Shown: positions 22,401-30,618 of the stretch, piece by piece | Layout: the number at the start of each line of letters is the position of its first letter | Numbering within the stretch: position 1 is the first letter of the stretch | Source of the DNA: Caecitellus pseudoparvulus | Taxonomy: Eukaryota > Bigyra: Bicosoecida | Reading direction: 5' to 3' | Assembly: GCA_965644315.1 (NCBI GenBank) | Contig: CBFFRQ010000068.1 | Location: forward strand, 434,001 to 498,000 | Length of the DNA stretch: 64,000 bases | Translations under genes and position numbers: made by a program | The notes under the pieces: generated by a model | Databases searched by the model: none | Seen by the model: the letters and a program-made list of their open reading frames with translations, nothing else | What the model was told of the DNA's origin: nothing

Positions 22401-24185
22401 CGTCGCACTGCGTATTACGAGGGCCCCCGCGCTCCCCACGCCCAGCGAGCCCAGCCAGCCGCCCGTCCCCAGGAGCCAGCAGCTGCTGCGGAGGAGGCTC
22501 TGGCAGGTCCAGCCCTCAGCCACCCATCTCACGACTCGCTGCCCCCACCCCGGCAAGCGCAGCAACAGCACGGGGCCGCGCCCAGCACGGATGTGGGTGC
22601 CTCTGTGGTCGGGCCGCCGAGCGGTGTGCAACCAGCCCCACCTCAGGCAGGCCTGTCGCCGTCACGCGCCAAGCCCCAGCGCAAGGCTGCCCCTCAGGCA
22701 GAGCCAGTGGCAGACTTGGCAGGGGCGGCGCAGTCGCCGTGCCCGACCCCCCCTCCGCCGCCGCCGCCGCAGCAGACCACTGCTTCCACTGACTCTGAAC
22801 ACGGGGCACCCCCGCCAGCTGCCCACAACGGGTCTGTGTCTGGCTCTCCAGCGCAGGCCACGGTGCCTGAGATCAGTGCCAAGAAACCACCTCCGCCGAA
22901 GGAGTCCCGTCGGCGCATGCGACCTGGCAGCAAGCGAGCTGCCACGCGCCAGGCACGCCTGCAGTCTGTCGCAGCCACCTTCGACCTGCCCTCGGACGGC
23001 GGCGGCGAGAGCAAGACTGTTGAGACGGACTTGGACGCAGAGTACGACGCGTTGGTCGCTGATATGACTGCGTCAGTGTCAGTGCGACAGGCTCAAGCGG
23101 AGGCTGCCAGCGCCCAGGTCGCAGCGGCCCGCGACGCCGTGCGTGCGGCTGCCGAGGCGGCAGGAGCCACAGTGGTACATGCGTCGGGTCAAGCGGATGC
23201 GCCGCCCCCTCCTCGCAGGTCACTCCTGCCGGCGTCAGCCCAAGCCACCCTGCGAGCGGCAAGTGCTGGGCGTGGTCGTGGGCGGCTCGTCCCCGTGTCC
23301 ATCCCAGAAGCTGGGCAGGCGGAGACGGGTGTAGCCGCCACGCCAGTGGAGGTGCCCCAGGGCGGTGAGGGTGGGCGCACGCGCCATCTGTCTGAGGAAG
23401 GCAAGTCTGTCTCCCTCTTCCGCACCAGCAGGTCCGCTGCATCCCGGAGAGGGGGGGACCCAGGCAGCGACCTGTCCCCCGACTCCCCTCCTGAGCGCGC
23501 CGCCCCACGCGTGGGCATCCGTGCCTCCATCTTTGTCCCCAAGCGCGTGGACCGCGGCGCCGGCAGCAAGGCGCAGCAGGCCGCCGCCTGGCTGGCCGAG
23601 CAGCGAGCGCACTCTGCTTCCCAGCGAGCTGACCTGCTGGAGGACGGGCCGCCAGGGGCGAGCGTCGCAGCGCTCCCCTCCACACCTGCTGACAGCCGTG
23701 CCCTGGGAGGGGGGGTGAACGGCAGGTCCCCCCCTAGCGGCAGCCGAGTGGCGCACTCACCCCAGCGGCCCACGCGACGCAGCAGCTCGACAGCGGGCGC
23801 CGCCGGCATGGCGGGTCGCAGTGGGCGCTTCACGCAGTTCCCTGACAGCGCCGGCCTGGCGGCGGCAGAGATCACCATCCTGGGGGCAGGGGGCAGGTCG
23901 GCGGGGCCCAGGGACAGTGCCACCAGCTCGCCGTCCCACCCCACCTCAGCAGCCGCCTGGGCGGCCCTGAAAGCGCAGCGAGCTGGGAGCCCTGACTCGG
24001 CTTCCTCGGATTCCACGGCCACGCTGAGTGGCGGGGAGAGTGACTCCAGCCCCGCCAGGCCGGGCCGTGCGGGCAGCCCCCTGCGGCCAACCAAGGCGCC
24101 GTCCCCCACACCAGCAGCCTCGCGGAGGAAGCAGCCTACACGGCTCATGTCCACTGCCAGCGCGTTGCTGGCTGAGGAGGTGTAG
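19431..24185 (+). CDS. large disordered Ala/Ser/Pro-rich protein
   Basis: A single uninterrupted frame of 1584 residues runs from ATG 19431 to TAG 24185. It is dominated by Ala, Ser, Pro, Gly, Arg and Gln, has no predicted fold or membrane span, and matches no family I know. Visible subregions are a basic RPKRTSKRPSK tract and a serine-arginine stretch (about 210-400), an acidic Glu-rich segment (about 420-480), proline runs (PPPPPPP, about 1110), and a predicted helix at about 1200-1260 with repeated Ala and Gln. A TGA lies two codons before the ATG, so any N-terminal extension must come by splicing. The frame is held open for 4.75 kb, which makes coding near certain. A cytoskeletal or scaffold role would be a guess. 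Confidence 0.78.
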   Translation: MECSGAGGAQAESPAASFARRAAASQLAAAATEPPVEPPAGPVPRSVGRQFQRTDTVSSLLGSIRRGSFQAGRAAKDASLAQAEASVEVPDAGSQPAAVEAGSERAPSALNDTFGTVGSFSSVPSDWNPRPAAASSQLHQPHSKQQTTPALVPPTTPVNVTPTVGAVALPRQHLESSSGIQRRAPPAVPREPEEAVHVAAAGDQAIHTRRSPVGHVRPKRTSKRPSKDDAPQQTKSGSSKPVSSTWGAFRARHSRKAGTGSKPAGSQAPRGALRKRESSSRQSDIRARLAARRARGKGAVSSAGRSSSVGRARPAVAASAAAGRSSSAPRQPAPQAGGASPQGHLRRKKQAPGPRAAGKQAPSSTCPRSALPQPRPSRAAAQASARAKRGSRPMEHQGPATRKAQQAAQDEQAAAAAQALAEAEARQRQLDAASDAGSEAESDTGERQGAQSGPGAEVDEEAALFAEMEAASAAFSASATHASRRAAVAPPAPQDPMQAMPLARGRRGESQPDGWVRPTTSSAAARAAVASAMQLAGEGETLAPAHQAAAVTASMLAGLGLSPVKQQPRGRASPPPPPLTDPDSPDSSSEGGVPVLASTRGAAGMGPSRVTTALQALSVPHPEQPSFIPGPRGRGAPEKQEEGGSSPSSPGERAERARGALLDHVAPLPPAPTPGSDGAPTASMYAQLSSSLAAPSAAPRKAQSQPPSTSPGDRSSSAGFSWLDDLRAQAAADSAGAGEQGGGTSSLARLAGALRQGGGPVHGDSGNIDLNSLIDLTLSLTGEEEAPATQAPPSPPSAPAPTTAPTNAAYTPRSWDMQATRGLGPTTYSATTQADLTGYGVVAGGGDSGASQEGVQHAVQDRAALYDKYGLTGLGAMQGDAPSHTTPAPDDDSWNPTSNLKASPPPPSADSAVGGGPSIHPSLGFAGRAGPVHSEQSSLHRPSHRSKPGRKGAGVGEGIARSTPGLPTPALNQSQPGPASHRGGAPVAPLRRTAYYEGPRAPHAQRAQPAARPQEPAAAAEEALAGPALSHPSHDSLPPPRQAQQQHGAAPSTDVGASVVGPPSGVQPAPPQAGLSPSRAKPQRKAAPQAEPVADLAGAAQSPCPTPPPPPPPQQTTASTDSEHGAPPPAAHNGSVSGSPAQATVPEISAKKPPPPKESRRRMRPGSKRAATRQARLQSVAATFDLPSDGGGESKTVETDLDAEYDALVADMTASVSVRQAQAEAASAQVAAARDAVRAAAEAAGATVVHASGQADAPPPPRRSLLPASAQATLRAASAGRGRGRLVPVSIPEAGQAETGVAATPVEVPQGGEGGRTRHLSEEGKSVSLFRTSRSAASRRGGDPGSDLSPDSPPERAAPRVGIRASIFVPKRVDRGAGSKAQQAAAWLAEQRAHSASQRADLLEDGPPGASVAALPSTPADSRALGGGVNGRSPPSGSRVAHSPQRPTRRSSSTAGAAGMAGRSGRFTQFPDSAGLAAAEITILGAGGRSAGPRDSATSSPSHPTSAAAWAALKAQRAGSPDSASSDSTATLSGGESDSSPARPGRAGSPLRPTKAPSPTPAASRRKQPTRLMSTASALLAEEV

Positions 24186-24343
24186 GTGCAGTGCATTTCA
24201 CGGCGGCACAGGTGCTGTAGTGACAGCAGCAGTAGGTGGGCGGTGCTGGTGTGTGTTCTGGGTGTTCATGGCGCTGGCCCACCCGTGAGGGATGGGCCCA
24301 GCGCTTGCCCACAGCTCAGCAATGCAGGTGGTGCGTGTGCAGC

Positions 24344-25138
24344 TCAGGCGCTGCCGATGTGTGAGAAGAAGACAAACTTCATGGTGGCGCCAAAGCCTGC
24401 CTGCAGCAGGCACAGGCCCAGGCTGGTGTACGTCATGAGGCGCCCCGCCGTGCCTTCCTCGTACCGCGCCGCCAGCAGGGTGCGGAAGGTGGGCACGGCG
24501 GCACGCACAAGGAAGTAGGCGGACAGGGTGGCGGCGCCAACCACCGCCAGCCACTGCAGCCAGGACAGTGGGAAGCCACACAGCAGGGAGGCGGGGAGGA
24601 AGGGCAGCACGGCATAGCCAAAGAGGCAGAGCAGCTTCATGAAGCTGAAAGGCACGCCCATGTACCGCAGGGCGGCCCAGGTGGCGGCGGCACAGACGAG
24701 GAGGTACCCGAAGATGAACCCGGCAGCGGAGGTCACGAGGGCGAAGTCGTAGTGCCAGATGCTCTCCATGTCCCCCGCGTCGAAGGAGGCCCAGGAGGAG
24801 AAGTTGGCCATGGCGCCGATGAGGAAGACCAGCGTGACGCTGCCCCACAGCGGCACGTACAGGTCCGGCGCATCCCCGATCACGGCGAAGAAGGGCTCGG
24901 CCGTGAATGGCAGAAGGGCAGCCTTGGCTCGCTCCCCCACCTCTGCCGTCGTCACGTTGAAGAGGGGGCGGTAGTACTCCACGCTGAGACAGCCGCACAG
25001 CGCCGCCCAGCCAGCAGGCGCCGCACGCACGGCTTCGCCGGCGCCTTGTGCAGGGGCTGGGGCAGGAGCACCAGCTGTGGCAGGCTTGCTCGTCAGGGGC
25101 AGCCCTGCATCTGCAGTGAGGGAGTCACGGTGACGCAT
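24344..25138 (-). CDS. YIPF1: YIPF1/2-type Yip1-domain Golgi membrane protein
   Basis: The frame encodes about 264 residues from the ATG at 25138. Yip1-family proteins sit in Golgi and late-Golgi membranes and bind Rab GTPases during vesicle traffic. The family core is seen in YYRPLFNVTTAEV, PDLYVPLWGSVTLVF and the five membrane segments ending LGLCLLQAGFGATMKFVFF. The cytosolic N-terminus is short and Ala/Pro-rich. The start is uncertain: the ORF continues upstream only to a GTG, and TCACTGCAG at about 25107 could be an acceptor for a hidden first exon. The gene is convergent with the disordered-protein gene, 158 bp between stops. Confidence 0.8.
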   Translation of the reverse strand: MRHRDSLTADAGLPLTSKPATAGAPAPAPAQGAGEAVRAAPAGWAALCGCLSVEYYRPLFNVTTAEVGERAKAALLPFTAEPFFAVIGDAPDLYVPLWGSVTLVFLIGAMANFSSWASFDAGDMESIWHYDFALVTSAAGFIFGYLLVCAAATWAALRYMGVPFSFMKLLCLFGYAVLPFLPASLLCGFPLSWLQWLAVVGAATLSAYFLVRAAVPTFRTLLAARYEEGTAGRLMTYTSLGLCLLQAGFGATMKFVFFSHIGSA

Positions 25139-25937
25139 GAACGAAATCCAACTAGCGTCTACACATGCATGTCGGCAACCCACCTTCCTCACCACCTAAG
25201 CTGACATCTGTGCACAGAGCGGGCCCCGCGAGCGTGGCTTGCTGCGGCGTTGCGGAACCTGAATCCACACGCACCGTCAAAAGGGTTCAATGGAGCTGGC
25301 TGCGAAAAGCCGCCATGCTGTAGGGGGTGGGAAGAGGGGGGGTGTCTGGCGTGTCTCGCCTGGCCCATGCGTCTGCTCCACGCACTCCAGCCATGACTGA
25401 GCGAGCACGGTCTGGCGTGCCGCTGTTTCTCGGCACAAACGAGTCCCTCCTCCACGCGTGAAAGCAAATGAGAAGAGCTGCAGCAGGCAGTGCACATGCC
25501 GGGGATGCACAGACGTCCTGCATATACTTGTGCCCCGATCACGATTTTGAGATCGTGCGATTTGGTCATTTCTTGAGCAATGTGCGCAAGCTCACATGGC
25601 TGCAGCCAAGCGATTTCCGCAAGCTTCATGGCTGCCCAACTGCAGGGGCAGGCACCCGAAATAGGCAGACCCAGTGCTTGCTAGCGAGATGAAGTAAACG
25701 AGTGTGTACTAGAGTCTTGCCGTGCGTGGTTTGTAGTGCATTTCTCTGGCATTTGGCGTAGATTATTGTGAATATGAGAAGCGTGTATTGTAAACCCTCT
25801 GGCACCAAAAATGTAGCAGACCTGACCGGTTTGTGGCAAATTGAAAGTTGCGGCAAAACAATACCGGCCCACGTGGCAAGAGCACCACCTACACAGCCCC
25901 CTGCTTGCCCCCTGCTCGCCCTACACTGTGTGCAGCC
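25139..25937. other. divergent spacer, YIPF / LRRC45-like
   Basis: These 799 bp lie between divergent genes. The part at 25690-25870 is distinctly AT-rich compared with the rest. A minus-strand frame from an ATG at 25629 encodes MKLAEIAWLQPCELAHIAQE and continues to 25189, but it degenerates into low-quality sequence. It might contain a small exon, for example the first exon of the YIPF gene. I could not support a model. Confidence 0.3.
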
Positions 25938-28406
25938 ATGGCAAGCGCCAGCGGGCAAGTGGAGCTGATGGACGCCAGGCGTGGCGCGCCCGTGGCACCC
26001 ACCACTCCACGGGACCTGCGACACGTGCTTCGAGAAGACACAGAGCTGATTGATTTAAGGGCGAGAAATCTGTCTGAGCGAGAGGTGTACGCCATCGCAG
26101 AAGCCATCCCCCGTTGCGCTAAGCTTGAGACGTGGGTGCAGCTGCGGTGATGTGAGGTCGCACTGCGACAGCACAAGAGCCTTGATGCCGCGTGGCCTCC
26201 ACAGAGTGAACTTGGAATGGAACGCGCTGGGCAAATTCCCACGCGCCGTGACCGCCTTGTTGGAGTCCATTGGCTCGAGCCGCTCTGTGCGCCATGCCGA
26301 CTTGCGCAATACAGGCCTCGGCAGCGTCGCTGGCCCAGCGCTGCGCCGGCTGCTGACGGGGAATCGCTCCCTGCAGTCCCTGGACCTGCGCTGGAATGAT
26401 CTGGGCAGTGTGGGAGTGGGACAAGTAGTCGCAGGGCTGCAGTACAACCCCACTCTCCGGCGTGTGTTCCTGGCAGGCAACGGCGGCGACGCCAAAGTGC
26501 TAGAGCAGGCTGGTGCGTGCCCCCGACGCAACGACACACCCCCCTCCGCCCCTCTCCCCACTGCCACCGCCAACACCTGCTCCCCGCAGATGAAATCTGC
26601 CGCCGCAACGCGGAGGAGGGCAAGAGCGTGCCGCTGCCCCCGTATGACCCTCACGCGGAGGCCAAGCTCCGCCTGGCTGAGGTGGATGCGGCGGAGGCCT
26701 CCAGCCGAGCGGCCAAGTGGCACGGCACCAGCATCAGCTTGGAGGCGACCCTGGCCAACGCCAACAAACGCATCGGCAACTTGCAGTCTGTCATCGACGC
26801 CCACGACGCAGGCATGGCTGCCTTGACGTCGAAGCTGCAGGCAGCGCAGGCTGAGTTGGCCAGTGTGCGCCGCTCCGCAGCGGCACAGATCGAGGTGCAT
26901 CAAGCCGAGGCAGTGCGTGCGCGCCGGGAGGCACAGAGCATTGCCGAGGCCAAGAGCTCCGCTGAGCTGGAGGCCAAGCGTCTGGAGCACGAACTGCGCG
27001 CGGCATTGGCCATCGCAGCCCGGCATCAGCGCGCCTTGCAGAGCGAGCTTGGCGAGAGCCAGCGTGAGACAAAGACAGCACGGGCAGAGTCTGCACGTGC
27101 ACTGCAGCGTGCCGAAGATGCTGTCGCCTCCAAAGCGGCCTTGGAGGCAGCGTTGCGGGCAGACATGGACAAATTGCGGGAGGAAGCGGAAATCCGAGCG
27201 GAAGCGGCGCAGGAGGCTCACGAGACGGCGCTGCGAGCACAGCGCCAGCGGCTGTCTGCAGAGCTGGATCGCTCTGGGCAGCTGCAGGCCAAGCTGGACG
27301 CCCTGACGCAGCGGCTGCACGACGCGGAGGTGGAGCGGGAGGCTGCCGTGTCGGATGCCAAGCGGAGCACGGCGGCAGAGTGGCAGCGACGCCTGGACCG
27401 GGAGGTGTCCGGCCTCAGGAACGCACTGCGGGATGCAGAGAGCGCCCGGGATATCGCTCAGAGCGCCCTAGCCAGCGCCCAGGAGACCCACGCCAGTGAA
27501 GTGAAGCGGCTGAGCCAAACTGCCACCACGTACCAGCGCCGAGCCCAGGAAGCGGAGCGGGAGGCAGAGCAGCTGCGAGGGGCTCTGTCCGCCCTGCAGA
27601 GCCGGGAGTCCGAGTTGGAGCGGGAGGTGGACAGCCTGCGCAGCTCTGTGGAGCGCCTGCATACCGCCAAACAGAGCATGGTGGCGGAGCTGACGGACCT
27701 GCGCAGGCGAGTGGCAGCTGCCGACGCCGACAAGCAAGCCGCCCTGGCGGCCCAGCGCAAGGAGTTGCAGGCCGCCATGTCCCGCCGTGAGGCACGCATC
27801 GTCGCGCTGAAGCAGCAAATCATCAACAGCCGTGTAGCCATGAACTCCTTGCTGGCAGACACTGGCCGGCGCCTGCAGAGCCTGCACACAGACACGGTGG
27901 ACCAAATCAAGCGTCAAGTGGCAGAGACAGAGGGCTTGCTGGATCTGGAGGAGAGCTCGGCTTTCGAGGCCATGGATCCGCAGGTCACTGCAGCTCTGCT
28001 GGGTGACTCGACCCCCGCACAGCGCCACCACCTGAGCGTGCAGCCCTCCAGGGAAGACGCAGTGGAGGAGATGCGCATGTACCAGCGGGCCATGGCCACG
28101 CAGGCTGATGGCGGCAGCCCTGGAACCAGCTTTGCCTCATCGCCGGGGCAGTCACCAGAGCAGGGGCAAAACAGGCTTGGCCTGGCGCAGCACACTTCCC
28201 ACAAACCCTTCATGACCCTGCCGCAGCTCATGGCCGCAGGGTCATCCCCGACATCTCCCGACACGCCGCCTGCTGCGAAGGAGCAGGCCCGTGAGCGAGT
28301 GCAGCTGCAGAGGTCGCACCTGGCGGCCCCCTTTGGCAGTGACTCTGGCCCTGACCAGCTTTCCTCAGATGGTGAGAGCTTCGAAGTCACGGATGGCTCA
28401 GTGTGA
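25938..28406 (+). CDS. LRRC45: LRRC45-like leucine-rich repeat coiled-coil protein
   Basis: Three exons (25938-26131, 26205-26512, 26590-28406) encode 772 residues. The first 170 residues form ribonuclease-inhibitor-type leucine-rich repeats, including VNLEWNALG, ADLRNTGLGSVAG, LDLRWNDLG and VFLAGNGGD. Their order and spacing follow human LRRC45 (LEWNSLG, LDLRNN, LDLRWNNVG, LDLAGNN). Residues about 185-560 are a long coiled coil with heptads of Ala, Leu, Glu, Arg and Gln, then a disordered tail. LRRC45 is a centrosome-linker and ciliary transition-fibre protein in animals, so a basal-body role is inferred. The N-terminus is shorter than in the human protein. Confidence 0.72.
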
Positions 28407-28805
28407 CGCCCGCCATCAGAGCCTTGGTGCAGCTGCCCGGGCCCCCGAAGAATAAATACAAGCTTTGTCAAACGCACGTTGGTATGTTCTGGAAACTCTT
28501 GCCGCAGTCTTCCATCTGCTGCACGACTCTGGGAGGCTGGTCTTGGCTGCGTGCTGCATACGGCGAAGTGTGCCTCCACTGCCTGCCCTGGTGGACTGGG
28601 GCACACAGGCGCAGTGGAAGATGTCTCAAACTCAAAACTGCACCAGGCTTCACGAAGGAGTGCTGTTTCCCGCAAGCCCTCCCTGTCAATGGGCTGCGTC
28701 TCACCGCTCACAGTGCAGCTCAGCTTCTCCGCAAGCCAGCCCAATCGTTGCCCCCCCCCCAGCATCGCATCCAGGCTGCCGAGCGTCGCACCGACCCAGT
28801 GAAGA
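28407..28805. other. spacer between LRRC45-like and Pol I A49 genes
   Basis: This 399-bp interval on the plus strand holds the LRRC45-like 3' flank (AATAAA at 28451-28456, 45 nt past the stop) and the presumed A49 promoter. A run of about a dozen C before AGCATCG near 28750-28760 looks like a polypyrimidine tract and acceptor, so a 5' UTR intron is possible. No other gene is seen. Confidence 0.35.
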
Positions 28806-30431
28806 ATGGAGTACGTCGTCAATGTACACGAAGGCAGGGGTGACGGCAGCGGAGCGTCTCTCGGTGTGTGCTGGAGAGAGTCCACTTGTGCTGAACAGGG
28901 AGTGCAAATTCCGCAACCGCCCCACTTCACAGTCACGTTTGCAAACGGAGCATTGCCCGGCACTGCGCTGGGAGAGTCCACCCTCACAGACCTGCACCTG
29001 ACCTTGCATCAGCAGGTCGGGCGCAGCAGCAAGCGTCGTCGGCGCATCATGGTCGCCAATCCCAGCGACGGCGAGACAGGCGTGCACTTTGCCGGCAAGA
29101 ATTACGGTGACGGTGGCTCCCGGAACCTGGTGCAGTACGCGGTTGGCGTGGTGGACGACACGACCGGCACCATGGACGTGTTCCCCGTGGACACATCCTT
29201 CTGCATGCGGCCAGACCTGCGCGTGTCCGCAGGGGCCACCGCCGCAGACACCCTCGCATCTGCCTCCAAAGCTCGTGTGGCAGCCAGCACGGCAGGCGCT
29301 GAGACACTTGTGGATGCCCGCGCGGCTGCTGAGACGCGCAAGCAGCTGGTGAACGAATTCGGCAGCAAGCTGAAGCAGAAACAGTACCGCAGCCGGGACG
29401 CCAACGTCATTGATGCCCGTGCTGTCGCTGGCGGTGGCGCAGTGCATGCCGCCCTGGCAGACAGCGCCGCTGCCGCGGCGGCAGCGGCGGCCGGGGACGA
29501 AGGGGGCCCCGATGCGGAGGCCACAGAGAAGTGGATGCTGCCCCCCTTCAACAAAGACGCCTCCACGCCTGCCGAGGCGTACCCCGCCGGCACGGTGGTG
29601 CCCCCTCTCCTGGGGCGGGCACTGGCCGGCACCGTTGCGGACATGGTCAAGGTCATGAAGGACCCGGTGGAGCTGGATACCTGGCTGCGTGAGGCGCGCA
29701 TCCCCGGCTTTGTGGGGTACTTCGTCAAGCGCGCGGCGTCCTCAGAGGCGGGCCTGGACCGGAAGTCGGTCAAGAACGTCGCCCGCATGGCCACCTGTGT
29801 CTCCGCGCTGCTGACACTGTTCGATGCGCCAGGGCGCCTGACTGCCTCCGCCTCACTGGTGGAGCAGAGCAACGCCCCGGCTCCAGACGCCCCTGAGGAC
29901 GCAGCGGCTGCTGCCGCGTCGGCGGAGGGAGAGGCACAAGAGGCGGCAGAAGGCGCAAGCGAGGCTGCCGCTCAAGTTACCCGGCCCAAGTGGACCCCGC
30001 CGCCCGGCCTGACTCTGCAGCATGCCAGTGCCATCCCCTCCTTGAAGCATTTCTCCGAAGACGTCGCCGTGGCTTTGCTGCAGTGTTTTGCCGAGAAGCA
30101 AGCTCCAAGCCGCCCTGGCGGCGCGCCGGTGTACCGCATCACCAAACAGCTGCGCAACAAGCTGTTGCTGCACATTGGTGCCGTGCTGCTGCATTTGGAG
30201 GGTTTTTCCTTCCCGCTCACCGTGCTTGCGCGGCGCTTGCGAATGGTGCAGAAGGCTCTGCTCAAGTTCTTCGTGCAGCTGGGGTGCTCCTACAAGAGCA
30301 GTCGCAAGGAGAAGCGCCGACGTGGCGAAGACCCCGAGAGCTCCAACCCCGAGGTGTACACAGAGTACACTGTCACACTGGATGTGCCCTTGACATTCCC
30401 CAGCGTCACCCGTGGCAAGGCCCGCAAGTAG
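28806..30431 (+). CDS. RPA49: RNA polymerase I subunit A49 (RPA49/POLR1E)
   Basis: A single-exon frame encodes 541 residues. A49 forms the TFIIF-like heterodimer with A34.5 on RNA polymerase I and aids rRNA initiation and elongation. The N-terminal dimerisation fold is seen in FTVTFANGALPG, GVHFAGKNYGDG, QYAVGVVDD and TTGTMDVFPVD. A linker helix with TRKQLVNEFGSKLKQK corresponds to the family's EAFGTKK motif. The C-terminal tandem winged-helix region ends HLEGFSFPLTVLARRLRM...VTLDVPLTFP and a basic tail. A poly-Ala insert lies at about 215-232. An in-frame TGA two codons before the ATG supports the start, although the first 35 residues have no family match and an early intron is possible. Confidence 0.83.
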   Translation: MEYVVNVHEGRGDGSGASLGVCWRESTCAEQGVQIPQPPHFTVTFANGALPGTALGESTLTDLHLTLHQQVGRSSKRRRRIMVANPSDGETGVHFAGKNYGDGGSRNLVQYAVGVVDDTTGTMDVFPVDTSFCMRPDLRVSAGATAADTLASASKARVAASTAGAETLVDARAAAETRKQLVNEFGSKLKQKQYRSRDANVIDARAVAGGGAVHAALADSAAAAAAAAAGDEGGPDAEATEKWMLPPFNKDASTPAEAYPAGTVVPPLLGRALAGTVADMVKVMKDPVELDTWLREARIPGFVGYFVKRAASSEAGLDRKSVKNVARMATCVSALLTLFDAPGRLTASASLVEQSNAPAPDAPEDAAAAAASAEGEAQEAAEGASEAAAQVTRPKWTPPPGLTLQHASAIPSLKHFSEDVAVALLQCFAEKQAPSRPGGAPVYRITKQLRNKLLLHIGAVLLHLEGFSFPLTVLARRLRMVQKALLKFFVQLGCSYKSSRKEKRRRGEDPESSNPEVYTEYTVTLDVPLTFPSVTRGKARK

Positions 30432-30618
30432 TCCGCCGCAGAATGCACACTTCGCAGCTGCGACCGCGCGCTGCGACGCCTCACACTGCTCGCAACTGCA
30501 GCACAAGCAGCCATGTACGGCTTTGGAGGCCTGAAAAGCCGCCCCACCCCAGCCCCGTCTGGCAAACATGCCACTGCATTGCTTCTGCGACCAGCGGCTC
30601 CCAGCAGCCTGCAAGCGC

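Noticed and set aside
23189-24196. Minus-strand ORF of 335 residues opposite the disordered protein
   Set aside because: GC-rich shadow; the plus frame is open for 4.75 kb and this one has no domain.
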